Of a stretch of DNA of 64,000 bases, positions 55,789 through 64,000 are shown piece after piece. The notes beneath the pieces were generated by a model. That model had not been told where the DNA came from. It was given only the letters and a program-made list of their open reading frames with translations, and ran no database searches. The DNA is from Streptomyces sp. NBC_00224 (GTDB taxonomy: Bacteria; Actinomycetota; Actinomycetes; Streptomycetales; Streptomycetaceae): assembly GCF_041435195.1 (NCBI RefSeq), contig NZ_CP108106.1, positions 6,487,501 through 6,551,500 of the forward strand. Direction: 5' to 3'. A program made the position numbers and the translations under genes. Numbering within the stretch: the stretch's first letter is position 1; each line of letters starts with the position of its first letter.

Positions 55789-57153
55789 ATGGCGACGGAC
55801 GAGTTCGAGGGCATGACTCTCGAAGCCCTCAACGCGATGCTGGCGTCGGCCAAGCCGGGCGAACTGACCGGCGCGGCCGAGACGCTGGCCGCCGCGGCGC
55901 CCGACATCGCGGACATCGCGCGGGACCTGCGCTGGTACATCGACCAGGTCAAGTGGCACGGCGCCGGTGGCGACGCGTTCCGCGAGTGGGGCCGCGGCAT
56001 GGTGTCGGAGACGCTGGTGCTGGCCGAGTACGCGGGCGTCGTCGGCCAGGAGATGGCCCACGCGGGCCAGGCCCTGACCGAGGCGAAGGCGGCGGTCCCG
56101 GCGTCGGACGGCATGTGCTACGCCGACCCCGAGAAGGAGAAGGCGCGCCTGAAGGCGCTGGGGCCGAAGACGAACGAGGCGATCAACCAGCTGAACCGGT
56201 TGTCGTCGTACTACAACGCGTCGAAGGATCGGATCTCGGCGCAGCCTGAGCCTAAGTTTGCGCCGTTGCCGGCCGGTGGCGGCGTCAGCGAGGGGAAGAC
56301 GAGTTACGGCTCGGACGGGTCTGGGGCCGGCGGGACTGGCGGAGGATCGACAGGTCACACCTCCTCGGCGGTCGGCGGCACGCACGGCTACGGCACGACG
56401 GGGACGACGGGTACGACAAGCTCCCCCTCGCACACCACCGTCGCCTCGACCTTCACCCCGCACGAACCGGCGGGTACCGCCATCGACTCCGTGACGGTGA
56501 CCCCGCCTCCGGAGACCACGACGCGTCCTACCGTGCCTACGGGTCCCACGCACGTGCAGGGGCAGACGCCGGTTCTCACGCCGCCGCCGGTCCTGCCCGG
56601 ACCGCTCGGGAAGGGCGGCCTGGAGCGGCCGACCACGATGCCCCGCGTGCCTGGCGAGGGACCGGCCACCGGTCGCTCGACCGGAGGACTGCGCGGTCCG
56701 GGTATCGCTCGTCCGAGTGGTCTTCCGGGCACCACGCGCGGGATCACCCCCGAGGGCATCACCGGCGGGCGTCCCACGCCGCCGACCGGCCGTGGCTCGA
56801 CGCCCCGGCTCCCGATGGGCACGGTCGTGGGCGAGGAGCGCGCTGGTACCGGCATGGGCCGTGGGCCCATGGGTGGCGGCATGGGGCACGGCCCCGGCGG
56901 TGCGCCGCGTGGCGCCACCGGTATGGGCGGTCGCAGGCTGGCCTCCGAGCCGGGTGGAACTGTTGGTGCTCCGCGTGCGTCTCTCGGCGGGCGTGGTGAA
57001 TTCACCCCCGGTGGTACGGGGTTGGTGAACGGCAACAAGCGAGGCACGGACCGGCGTCGTTCCACTTCTTCCGAGGCCCCCGACTACCTGGTCGAGGACG
57101 AGGAGACGTGGGCGATGGACCACCGCAAGGTCGTCCCGCCGGTCGTCGACTGA
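55789..57153 (+). CDS. WXG/PPE-like protein with long Pro/Gly/Thr-rich tail
   Basis: 454 residues. Residues 1-150 are helical with W56-H-G58 in QVKWHGAGGDAFREW, a WXG/PPE-type turn. From about residue 165 the sequence is Thr/Gly/Pro/Arg-rich and repetitive (TSSAVGGTHGYGTTGTTG, then RGPMGGGMGHGPGG), ending in VVPPVVD. This head-plus-low-complexity form is like many type VII substrates of Streptomyces. A tail of this kind would be extended, perhaps binding the cell surface. It is 13 bp after the 168-residue gene and 40 bp before the second mycosin gene. Confidence 0.72.
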   Translation: MATDEFEGMTLEALNAMLASAKPGELTGAAETLAAAAPDIADIARDLRWYIDQVKWHGAGGDAFREWGRGMVSETLVLAEYAGVVGQEMAHAGQALTEAKAAVPASDGMCYADPEKEKARLKALGPKTNEAINQLNRLSSYYNASKDRISAQPEPKFAPLPAGGGVSEGKTSYGSDGSGAGGTGGGSTGHTSSAVGGTHGYGTTGTTGTTSSPSHTTVASTFTPHEPAGTAIDSVTVTPPPETTTRPTVPTGPTHVQGQTPVLTPPPVLPGPLGKGGLERPTTMPRVPGEGPATGRSTGGLRGPGIARPSGLPGTTRGITPEGITGGRPTPPTGRGSTPRLPMGTVVGEERAGTGMGRGPMGGGMGHGPGGAPRGATGMGGRRLASEPGGTVGAPRASLGGRGEFTPGGTGLVNGNKRGTDRRRSTSSEAPDYLVEDEETWAMDHRKVVPPVVD

Positions 57154-57192
57154 CGTACGCAAACCATCGCCGCTCAAGGAGTCCGCAGTCCC

Positions 57193-58407
57193 ATGTTCAG
57201 CTCAGCCCGCGCAGTGCGCAGCCGCCCGGCACTTCTCGGTGCCGCGCTGGCTGCGGTGCTGGCCTGCTCGGTCGGCACCGCGCCGACGGCGCTGGCCGAC
57301 GACATGCGGCCCAAGCAGTGGTACCTGGACGCGATGGACGCGGACGCCATCTGGAAGGTCAGCACCGGCAAGGGCATCACGGTCGCGGTGGTCGACAGTG
57401 GTGTCCGGTCCGAGCCGGAACTGACCGGACGTGTCCTGGACGGCCGTGACTTCACTGGAGCGGGTGGCTCCCTGAACGACGCGGACGGGCACGGCACGGA
57501 TATGGCGGTGACCATTTCCGGCAGTGGCATCGGCGGCGGCGTCAAGGGGCTGGCACCCGACGCGAAGGTCCTTTCCGTCAGGGTGGCCGTCAAAGATCAT
57601 GAGTTCGGCGGAATGGAGACGCTGGCCAAGGGGATCCGCTTTGCGGCCGACAGCGATGCCCGCGTCATCAATGTCTCGCGTGCGGGCGACTTCCCGGGCG
57701 CTGCGGCGAAGCAGGTACTCGCCTCCGCCGTCGACTACGCCCTCTCCAAGGGCAAGTTGATCTTCGCCGGTTCCGGCAACGGCGGTGACAAGGGCAACCC
57801 GATCGAGTACCCGGCCGCAACCCCCGGCGTTGTGGCGGTCGGCTCGGTCGGCACCGACGGCAAGCTGTCCAAGTTCTCCAGCACCGGCAGCCATGTCGGG
57901 CTCGCCGCGCCGGGCGACAAGATCCCGGCGCACTGCAGCGACGGCAACGGCTACTGCGAGGCCCGGGGAACCAGTTACGCCACCGCCCTAACCTCCGCCA
58001 CAGCCGCCCTGATCTGGTCCGCCCACCCCGGCTGGACCGGCAACCAGGTGCTGCGCGTGATGATGGAGACCGCCGGGCACAACGGCAAGGTGCCGAGCCA
58101 GTACATCGGGTACGGCACCGTCCGCCCCGCCCAGGTCCTCCTCAAGGGCAACGGCAACCCGGGCCCCGCCGACGTAAATCCGCTGCTCGCCGCCCGGGGT
58201 GGCGCGGCAGCCACGACTTCCCCCTCTCCCGCAGACACAGCAGACAAGGGGGCAGGCGCCGGCGGCCAGGAGGCGCCGAAGGCCGAGAAGGCCGACGGGG
58301 AGTCGAAGGACTCCGCGCCCTGGACCGTCATCGCCATCATCGCCGCGGCCGCCGTCCTCATCGGCGGCGCCTTCGCGGCGGTACGTGTACGCAACAAGCG
58401 AGCGTGA
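57193..58407 (+). CDS. Mycosin 2 (second subtilisin-like protease of the ESX locus)
   Basis: 404 residues. Signal peptide (ALLGAALAAVLACSVGTAPT-type), then an S8 domain with Asp in VAVVDSGV (about 68), His in GHGTDMAVT (about 99) and Ser in RGTSYATALTSA (about 259), all expected positions for catalysis. A C-terminal membrane segment (about 376-397, IAIIAAAAVLIGGAFAAV) anchors it. It resembles mycosin 1 in plan but is shorter and distinct in the active-site surroundings. Two mycosins in one ESX locus is unusual. It precedes esxB by 33 bp. Confidence 0.9.
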   Translation: MFSSARAVRSRPALLGAALAAVLACSVGTAPTALADDMRPKQWYLDAMDADAIWKVSTGKGITVAVVDSGVRSEPELTGRVLDGRDFTGAGGSLNDADGHGTDMAVTISGSGIGGGVKGLAPDAKVLSVRVAVKDHEFGGMETLAKGIRFAADSDARVINVSRAGDFPGAAAKQVLASAVDYALSKGKLIFAGSGNGGDKGNPIEYPAATPGVVAVGSVGTDGKLSKFSSTGSHVGLAAPGDKIPAHCSDGNGYCEARGTSYATALTSATAALIWSAHPGWTGNQVLRVMMETAGHNGKVPSQYIGYGTVRPAQVLLKGNGNPGPADVNPLLAARGGAAATTSPSPADTADKGAGAGGQEAPKAEKADGESKDSAPWTVIAIIAAAAVLIGGAFAAVRVRNKRA

Positions 58408-58440
58408 ACACTCGCTCGGACACTCACGAGAGGGAAGAGA

Positions 58441-58806
58441 ATGAGCTCCAATCCCGGTGGTCAGAGCATTGGCTACGAGGCCGTCACCAAGGCCAAGAAC
58501 GCCATTGAGGAAACCGCCCACGACATGAGCCAGCAGATCCGTGTGCTGGCCGACGCGATCGCCACGGTCGGTTCCGGGTGGTCCGGTTCCGGTGCCAGCC
58601 AGTTCGTGACCGCCCAGGACACGCTGAACCGGCGCCACGACGACATCCGCCGCAAGCTGGACGTCCTCTACAACGCCGTGATCGGGACGAAGAACCTCAA
58701 CCAGGAGAACGACGAAGAGGTCGACGCCGCGTTCCGGGCGATCAACGCGGAGGGCGGCGCCACCAGCGGCGGCGTGCCCAACACCTCCGGCCTGAACAGC
58801 CTCTAG
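58441..58806 (+). CDS. esxB: WXG100 secretion substrate (EsxB-like)
   Basis: 121 residues, the longer partner of the pair. Two helices are joined by the turn G44-S-G-W47-S-G49, and a ~30-residue Gly/Ser tail follows. The N-terminus (SSNPGGQSIGYEAVTKAKNA) lacks a signal peptide, as for all ESX substrates. It is expected to form a heterodimer with the downstream EsxA-like protein, exported through EccC. No perfect C-terminal YxxxD/E motif is seen here; the partner carries one. The ribosome-binding site AGGGAAGAGA lies before ATG. Confidence 0.9.
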   Translation: MSSNPGGQSIGYEAVTKAKNAIEETAHDMSQQIRVLADAIATVGSGWSGSGASQFVTAQDTLNRRHDDIRRKLDVLYNAVIGTKNLNQENDEEVDAAFRAINAEGGATSGGVPNTSGLNSL

Positions 58807-58880
58807 GCGTTCCAAGGCACTCTGAGGAACTCCGAGGCACCCTTCCGGCGTTCCGGCGCCGCACGCGCCGCGGCTCATCC

Positions 58881-58938
58881 GCGTACGTACATACGTACGC
58901 ACCCAGCACACTTCAGACTTCGTTCAGACTTCACGAGG
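58881..58938 (+). promoter_or_regulatory. Palindrome and direct repeats in the esxB-esxA gap
   Basis: GCGTACGT (58881-58888) mirrors ACGTACGC (58893-58900). TTCAGACTTC is repeated at 58912-58921 and 58923-58932, followed by the ribosome-binding site GAGGAG before the esxA ATG at 58946. The 139-base gap is long for an esx pair, so esxA may have its own regulated promoter. Confidence 0.5.
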
Positions 58939-58945
58939 AGCAGAC

Positions 58946-59254
58946 ATGGGCGACACGGGTCCCGACCTCAAGATTCGGTATGAGAACGTCCAGGAGATCG
59001 CGAACAGCATCCGCGCCATCTCCAAGCGCATCACGGACGACCTCGGTCGCATGGAGGCGGCCGTCAACGTCGTCGCCGCCACCTGGGACGGCGAGGCGCA
59101 CGGTCAGTACCTGAAGGTCCAGAAGGACTACCGGGCCGACGCGAACGACATCCAGCAGACGCTGGAGAAGATCGCCAGGACGATCGAGACCGGCAAGGAG
59201 AGCTACCACGCGACCGACCTGAAGGCGTCGCGGCTCTTCACCGAGGGCTACTGA
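58946..59254 (+). CDS. esxA: WXG100 secretion substrate (EsxA-like)
   Basis: 102 residues. W47-D-G49 sits in AATWDGEAHGQYL, between two helices. Near the C-terminus, SYHATDLKAS contains Y-x-x-x-D, the conserved type VII export signal that EccC recognises. Ends RLFTEGY. Partner of the upstream EsxB-like protein. Closed by a strong terminator 20 bases after the stop. Confidence 0.92.
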   Translation: MGDTGPDLKIRYENVQEIANSIRAISKRITDDLGRMEAAVNVVAATWDGEAHGQYLKVQKDYRADANDIQQTLEKIARTIETGKESYHATDLKASRLFTEGY

Positions 59255-59274
59255 TCCAAGGGCAGGCGCAGGGA

Positions 59275-59311
59275 AAGGGGGTCACGCCCGCATCGGGCGT
59301 GACCCCCTTCC
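59275..59311. terminator. Terminator between esxA and the DUF397 gene
   Basis: 15-bp stem AAGGGGGTCACGCCC (59275-59289) with GGGCGTGACCCCCTT (59295-59309), then CC; the flanking A and T runs make it usable from both directions. Confidence 0.9.
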
Positions 59312-59348
59312 GTATACCCGATACCCGCTCACGGCTCCGTCAGGAGCC

Positions 59349-59582
59349 TCAGCGCAGGTCGAACTCGCCGTCCCGCGCTCCCAGGACGAACGCGGTCCAC
59401 TCCGCCTCCGTGTAGCGCAGCACGGTGTCCGGGTCGAGCGACGACCGCATCGCGACGGCACCGCCGGGCAGATGGGCGATCTCCACCCGCTCCTCGGCCT
59501 CTTCGGTGCCGGGTGCGCTCACCCACTCCACGCCCGCGATGTCCAGGGCGTAGAGCTCTTCCTTCTCACGTTCGCTGCCCAT
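59349..59582 (-). CDS. DUF397 domain protein
   Basis: 77 residues. It matches the DUF397 family, abundant in Streptomyces, with GVEWVSAPG in place of the usual W(R/K)KSS-type start, EERVEIAHLPGGAVAMRSSLDPD, and VLRYTEAEWTAFVLGARDGEF at the end. DUF397 proteins normally sit beside an XRE/HTH repressor as small regulatory partners (BldB/WhiJ-like pairs), but none is encoded here; it is alone between esxA and eccC. ATG 59582; it could be read from the eccC transcript, though a 7-bp hairpin lies in between. Confidence 0.85.
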   Translation of the reverse strand: MGSEREKEELYALDIAGVEWVSAPGTEEAEERVEIAHLPGGAVAMRSSLDPDTVLRYTEAEWTAFVLGARDGEFDLR

Positions 59583-59628
59583 GTAGCACGTTCCCTTCGA
59601 AGTTCAGTGCCTGTCAGCGTAGTTGGAG

Positions 59629-59648
59629 CGGGCGGGTCGTACCGCCCG
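59629..59648 (-). terminator. Short hairpin between eccC and the DUF397 gene
   Basis: CGGGCGG (59629-59635) pairs with CCGCCCG (59642-59648), loop GTCGTA. Close behind the eccC stop on the minus strand; no T-tract. Weak. Confidence 0.35.
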
Positions 59649-59674
59649 TTCCCACTACTGTCACCGCCCGGCCG

Positions 59675-62600
59675 TCACTGCTCCGGGAGCCAGCCCAGCT
59701 GCACCAGCGGTGTGCCGCGCTTGCGGGAGACGAAGTAGCCGCGGCCCTGCGGCATCGGGCGGGGGCGGACGTTGCCGAGGACGTCGCCCTCGTTCGGGTC
59801 GCCGGACAGGACCACGCCCTGCGCGCCGAGCTCCTTGATGCGCTGCATGAAGGACTCGTACATCGAGCGGGACGCGCCCGCCGAGCTGCGGGCGATGATG
59901 AAGCGGACGCCGACGTCCCGGGAGAACGGCAGGTTCTCCACCATCACCGAGAGCGGGTTGCCCGCGTTCGTCGAGACCAGCTCGTAGTCGTCGACGATGA
60001 TGAAGACCTGCGGGCCCGTCCACCAGGAGCGGTCGCGCAGCTGCTGCGGTGTCACGTCCGCCGGGGGCTGGCGGCGCACCATCAGGTCCGCCAGGGCGTT
60101 CATGTGCATCTCCAGCGCGCTGGACAGCGGCGCGTACTCCAGCAGATGCGTGTCCGGGACCACGTCCAGGAGCGAGCGGCGGTAGTCACCGACCACGATC
60201 TTCGCCTCGTCCGGCGAGTACCGCTCGGAGATCTTCTGGGCGAGGTGGCGCAGCAGCGCCGTCTTGCCCGACTCGCTCTCGCCGAAGACGAGGAAGAACG
60301 GGTCGGTCTCGAAGTCGACGAACACCGGCTCCAGATTGGTCTCGTCGATGCCGATCGCCACACCGTGCTGCGGGTACTCGAAGCCCTTCGGCAGCTGGTC
60401 GGCCGGGAGCCTGCGGGGGAGCAGCCGGACGGTCGGGGCCGCCGGGCCCTGCCACGCCTCCTTGACCGTGCGCACGAACGCCTCGGTCGCCTCGGAGAGC
60501 GTCTCGGGCTCGCACGAGCCGTCCATGCGCGGCAGCGACGACATGAAGTGCAGCTTCTCCGCGACCTGGCCGCGGCCCGGCATGCCCACCGGCACGTTCG
60601 CGGCGACCTTGCGGTCGAACTCGGAGTCCATAGAGTCGCCGAGCCGCAGTTCGAGCCGGCCCAGGATCTGGTCCTTGAGCGCGGCGCGCACCTCCATGTA
60701 GCGGGAGGCGGTGAGGATGACGTGGATGCCGTAGCCGAGGCCCCGGCTCGCGATGTCCTGGACGACGCCGTCGAGCATCTCGTAGTCGCCGCGGAACGCG
60801 CCCCAGCCGTCGATGACCAGGAACACGTCGCCCCAGGCCTCGCCCGGCAGCTCACCGGCCGCGCGGCGGCGCCGGTAGGTGGAGATGGAGTCGATGCCGT
60901 TGGCGCGGAAGAATTCCTCGCGCCGGTTCAGCACGCCCGCGACCTCCGCCACCGTACGCCGCACCCGCTCGGGGTCCAGGCGCGAGGCGATGCCGCCCAC
61001 GTGCGGCAGGTCGGCGACGGCCGACAGACCGCCACCGCCGAAGTCGAGCCCGTAGAACTGCACTTCGTGCGGGGTGTGGGTGAGTGCGAACGACGAGATC
61101 AGGGTGCGCAGCAGCGTCGACTTGCCGGACTGCGGGCCGCCGACGAGCAGCATGTGGCCCGCCGCGCCCGAGAAGTCCCGGTAGAGCACCTCGCGGCGCT
61201 GCTCGAAGGGCTTGTCGATGAGGCCGAGCGGCACGATCAGACCGCCGGGGCGGGTGTACTCCGTCGCGTTCAGACCGCGCTCCGCCGTCGTCGCGATGCC
61301 CGGCAGCAACTGGTCGAGCGAGGGCGCGTCGTCCAGCGGGGGCAGCCACACCTGGTGGGCCGGCACGCCCTGCCCCTCCAGGCGCCGCACGATCACGTCG
61401 AGCACCGTGTCGGCCAGCGCGTCGTCCTCGCCCGGGCCCCTGAGGGCCGCCGGGTCGGGCGCCGCGTAGACGACCGGCACCGGGGTCGCGGTGAACAGCG
61501 CGGGGCGCCGCTCGATGGGCAGCGGGCCCACCGACAGGTCGGGGCCGCCGGAGCGGTAGGTGCCCGACACGTACGCCGCCTTGAAGCGGACCATCTCGTC
61601 CGTGCCGAACTTGAGGTAGCCCGAGCCCGGCACCGACGGCAGGTGGTAGGCGTCGGGGACACCGAGCGCCGTGCGCGACTCGGCCGCCGAGAAGGTGCGC
61701 AGACCCACGCGGTACGAGAGGTACGTGTCGAGGCCGCGCAGCTTGCCCTCCTCCAGGCGCTGCGAGGCCAGCAGCAGGTGCACGCCCAGGGAGCGGCCGA
61801 TGCGGCCGATCTGGATGAACATGTCGATGAAGTCGGGCTTGGCGGTGAGGAGTTCGGAGAACTCGTCGATCACCAGGACCAGCGAGGCCAGCGGCTCCAG
61901 CGGGGCGCCCGCGGCGCGCGCCTTCTCGTAGTCGTGCATGTTGGCGTAGTTGCCCGCCGAGCGCAGCAGCTCCTGGCGGCGCTGGAGCTCGCCGCGGATC
62001 GCGTCGCCCATGCGGTCGACCAGGGTGAGGTCGTCCGCCAGGTTGGTGATGACCGCCGCCACGTGCGGCATCTGCGACATACCGGTGAAGGTCGCGCCGC
62101 CCTTGAAGTCCGCGAGGACGAAGTTCAGCGTCTCCGAGGTGTGGGTGACCGCGAGGCCGAGCACCAGGGTGCGCAGCAGCTCCGACTTGCCGGAGCCGGT
62201 CGCGCCCACGCACAGGCCGTGCGGGCCCATACCTTCCTGCGCGGCCTCCTTGAGGTCCAGCATCACCGGCTGGCCGTCCTCGCCGACGCCGATCGGCACC
62301 CGCAGCCGCTCGGCCGTCGAGCGCGGCCGCCAGGTGCGGGCCACGTCGATGGAGCCCGCGTCGCCGAGGTTCAGCAGGTCGGTGAAGTCCAGGTTGGCGA
62401 GCAGCGGCTCGTCGTCGTCACCGCCGCCCATCTGCAGCGGCGCGAGCTGGCGGGCCAGCGCCTCGGCGGCCGGCAGCGACATCTGGTCGGGCACGCCCTC
62501 GTACGCCATGCCGAAGCCCGACTCCAGGCGCAGCCGGCCCGGCCGCACGACCACCGAGAGACCGCCGCGCGGCTCGTCGAGCTCGCCCGGCACCACCTCG

Positions 62601-63622
62601 ATGATGGTGACGCCCTGCAGCCCCTCGGCGGCCGCGAACATCGAGTCCGGCGGCACCATCCCGCCGTCGAGCACCACTACCAGGTGCGGCTGGTCCAGGA
62701 CCGGCTGGTTGTCCCGGCTGAACCGGGGCCGCCCGTCCAGCCTGCTGTGCAGCAGCAGCTCCAGTTCGCCCAGGTCGTCACCGAACAGCCGCTTCGTACC
62801 GGCCCCGTCGACCTGGCCGGGCACCTGGGTGTGCGGCAGCCACTTCGTCCAGTCCCAGCGCTCCACCGCGCCCGGCGCCGCCACCACGGCGACCATCAGG
62901 TCGTCGGCGGAGTGCAGCGTCACCAGCTGCGCCACCAGCGCGCGCGCCGCCGACTGGGAGGCGTCCGGGTCGCCGGAGACCGTCACGTGGTAGAAGGCGC
63001 GCATCGAGACCGCCATCGGCAGCCCGTCCAGCGAGCCGTGCACCGCCAGGAACTGCTGCATCGCGCCCGCGCACAGCGGCTCCAGCTCGTCCACCGGCGC
63101 CGTCTCCGGCGCTATCAGCGGGGTGGCGAGCTGCTGGGCGCCCAGGCCGATCCGGGCCTGCCCGAAGTCGTCGTCGCCGACCCGGCGCTCCCAGACCCGC
63201 GAGCCCTCCGCGACCACCGACCACAACTGCTCGGGTGCCGGGTGCAGATACAGCTGCGCGTCGCGCTGGCGGCGCGCGGTCTTGCGCACCGTACGCCGCG
63301 TCTGGGCGAGGTACTTGAGGTAGTCGCGCCGGACATCTGCCATTTGCCCCTGCGCACCCTTGCGGAACTTCACCAGCTGCGCGATCACCATCGCCAGCGT
63401 CGACACCAGCATCAGCGCGCCCATGATCTTCATGAACGGTGCCGAGTTCGGCATGAAGAAGAACACCACCGACGAGCCCATGCCGAGCATCGGCAGGAGC
63501 TGCATCAGCATCGACTCCTGCTGTCCGCGCGGCAGCTCCGGCGGCGCCTCCAGCCGCAGCTCGTCCGAGGACACTTCGGGCGGCAAGGACCGCGGCGGGC
63601 GTTTGACGACGATCTGGCTCAC
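59675..63622 (-). CDS. eccC: Type VII secretion ATPase EccC (single-chain, three FtsK/SpoIIIE domains)
   Basis: 1315 residues; the fused EccCa+EccCb form. Residues 38-86 give two membrane segments (FFFMPNSAPFMKIMGALMLV and neighbours). Three ATPase domains follow, with Walker A at VGATGSGKSELL (about 474), VGGPQSGKSTLL (about 826) and FGESESGKTALL (about 1112). The first has a complete Walker B (LVLVIDEFSELL), as expected of the motor; the third lacks a full one. EccC binds substrate YxxxD/E tails and drives export. It is divergent from eccD. Confidence 0.96.
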   Translation of the reverse strand: MSQIVVKRPPRSLPPEVSSDELRLEAPPELPRGQQESMLMQLLPMLGMGSSVVFFFMPNSAPFMKIMGALMLVSTLAMVIAQLVKFRKGAQGQMADVRRDYLKYLAQTRRTVRKTARRQRDAQLYLHPAPEQLWSVVAEGSRVWERRVGDDDFGQARIGLGAQQLATPLIAPETAPVDELEPLCAGAMQQFLAVHGSLDGLPMAVSMRAFYHVTVSGDPDASQSAARALVAQLVTLHSADDLMVAVVAAPGAVERWDWTKWLPHTQVPGQVDGAGTKRLFGDDLGELELLLHSRLDGRPRFSRDNQPVLDQPHLVVVLDGGMVPPDSMFAAAEGLQGVTIIEVVPGELDEPRGGLSVVVRPGRLRLESGFGMAYEGVPDQMSLPAAEALARQLAPLQMGGGDDDEPLLANLDFTDLLNLGDAGSIDVARTWRPRSTAERLRVPIGVGEDGQPVMLDLKEAAQEGMGPHGLCVGATGSGKSELLRTLVLGLAVTHTSETLNFVLADFKGGATFTGMSQMPHVAAVITNLADDLTLVDRMGDAIRGELQRRQELLRSAGNYANMHDYEKARAAGAPLEPLASLVLVIDEFSELLTAKPDFIDMFIQIGRIGRSLGVHLLLASQRLEEGKLRGLDTYLSYRVGLRTFSAAESRTALGVPDAYHLPSVPGSGYLKFGTDEMVRFKAAYVSGTYRSGGPDLSVGPLPIERRPALFTATPVPVVYAAPDPAALRGPGEDDALADTVLDVIVRRLEGQGVPAHQVWLPPLDDAPSLDQLLPGIATTAERGLNATEYTRPGGLIVPLGLIDKPFEQRREVLYRDFSGAAGHMLLVGGPQSGKSTLLRTLISSFALTHTPHEVQFYGLDFGGGGLSAVADLPHVGGIASRLDPERVRRTVAEVAGVLNRREEFFRANGIDSISTYRRRRAAGELPGEAWGDVFLVIDGWGAFRGDYEMLDGVVQDIASRGLGYGIHVILTASRYMEVRAALKDQILGRLELRLGDSMDSEFDRKVAANVPVGMPGRGQVAEKLHFMSSLPRMDGSCEPETLSEATEAFVRTVKEAWQGPAAPTVRLLPRRLPADQLPKGFEYPQHGVAIGIDETNLEPVFVDFETDPFFLVFGESESGKTALLRHLAQKISERYSPDEAKIVVGDYRRSLLDVVPDTHLLEYAPLSSALEMHMNALADLMVRRQPPADVTPQQLRDRSWWTGPQVFIIVDDYELVSTNAGNPLSVMVENLPFSRDVGVRFIIARSSAGASRSMYESFMQRIKELGAQGVVLSGDPNEGDVLGNVRPRPMPQGRGYFVSRKRGTPLVQLGWLPEQ

Positions 63623-63794
63623 CGGAGCATCAATCCCTCAATACGGACGGTCACTTGCGTTCCGGCGCCCCCGTGACCGCTCATTTCGGGGACTCCCTGC
63701 GCGCGACGGTGATCCTACTTGCAGCCTGTGACACCGGAGCCCGGTAGGGTGGCGCGCGCAGTGTGCGCAACCGCGAATCAGGGGGTCCGAGGAC

Positions 63795-64000
63795 GTGAGT
63801 ACGACCGCAGCGACAGGCTTCTGCCGGGTCACGGTGGTGGCGCCCGACAGTCGCATCGATGTGGCCCTCCCGGAGGACATCGCCGTCGCCGACGTCTATC
63901 CGGAGATCCTCCGGCTCACCGGCCAGACCCAGCCGACGGGCTCACCCACCGGCTACCACCTGGTGCGCCGCGACGGCACCGTCCTCGACGGCGCCCGCAC
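63795..64000 (+). CDS. eccD: Type VII secretion protein EccD, N-terminal part (cut by window end)
   Basis: The first 68 codons from GTG 63795: TTAATGFCRVTVVAPDSRI, then DVALPEDIAVADVYPEILRL. This is the ubiquitin-like N-terminal domain of EccD, which precedes its 11 membrane segments. The ribosome-binding site is likely GAGGAC. The 172-base gap to eccC must hold both divergent promoters; TTGCAG followed by TAGGGT around 63719-63751 is a possible but unconvincing pair. Confidence 0.88.
   Translation, partial: MSTTAATGFCRVTVVAPDSRIDVALPEDIAVADVYPEILRLTGQTQPTGSPTGYHLVRRDGTVLDGAR

Noticed and set aside
59513..63676. 1387-residue open frame on the plus strand opposite eccC
   Set aside because: It is a shadow of the GC-rich eccC codons: Arg/Val/Gln-rich, no domain signature, and eccC on the minus strand is unmistakable.

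Overview
The window is a stretch of a high-GC actinobacterial chromosome, almost certainly Streptomyces. The signs are codons nearly always ending in G or C, many GTG starts, ATGA stop/start overlaps, Tat lipoproteins, a DasR-type chitinase promoter, DUF397/DUF4439/PucR families, and the gene orders rimP-nusA-ylxR-infB-rbfA-truB-ribF and dxr-rseP-ispG. From memory, not from a search, the order matches the conserved core around SCO5666 to SCO5730 of S. coelicolor. No rRNA, tRNA, CRISPR array, transposase or phage gene was seen.

1-8.4 kb holds the tail of an unknown gene, a NADAR protein, and a polyamine uptake and oxidation operon: gamma-aminobutyraldehyde-type dehydrogenase, PotD, PotA, PotB, PotC and an FAD amine oxidase, closed by a strong terminator. 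Later come a 4-aminobutyrate transaminase (11.8-13.2 kb), a PucR-type regulator (16.1 kb) and a second aldehyde dehydrogenase (18.0 kb). Together they suggest a route from putrescine through GABA towards succinate. Between them lie a secreted GH18 chitinase with a DasR operator, a PAP2 phosphatase, and a four-TM VirD4/TraG-like ATPase of unknown role.

19.6-29.6 kb carries an acyl-CoA dehydrogenase, the MEP-pathway genes dxr and ispG flanking the site-2 protease rseP, two GNAT acetyltransferases and proS. A degenerate APH-family pseudokinase and a DUF4439/Tat-lipoprotein pair follow on the minus strand.

31.8-43.8 kb is the translation and transcription-factor cluster rimP, nusA, ylxR, infB, DUF503, rbfA, truB, ribF. 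A 1254-residue protein with a protease-like N-terminus, a P-loop NTPase domain and a repeat-type C-terminus sits between truB and ribF. The infB leader contains three overlapping micro-ORFs built on an 11-bp tandem repeat.

44.0-64.0 kb is a type VII (ESX) secretion locus: several WXG-like proteins, an EspI-like proline-rich ATPase, EccE, EccB, two mycosins, an EsxB/EsxA pair, EccC and the start of EccD.

Intergenic regions carry a dispersed GC-rich repeat family, usually beginning within a few bases of a stop codon. One locus (25.6-26.35 kb) has expanded into a 40-bp tandem array.
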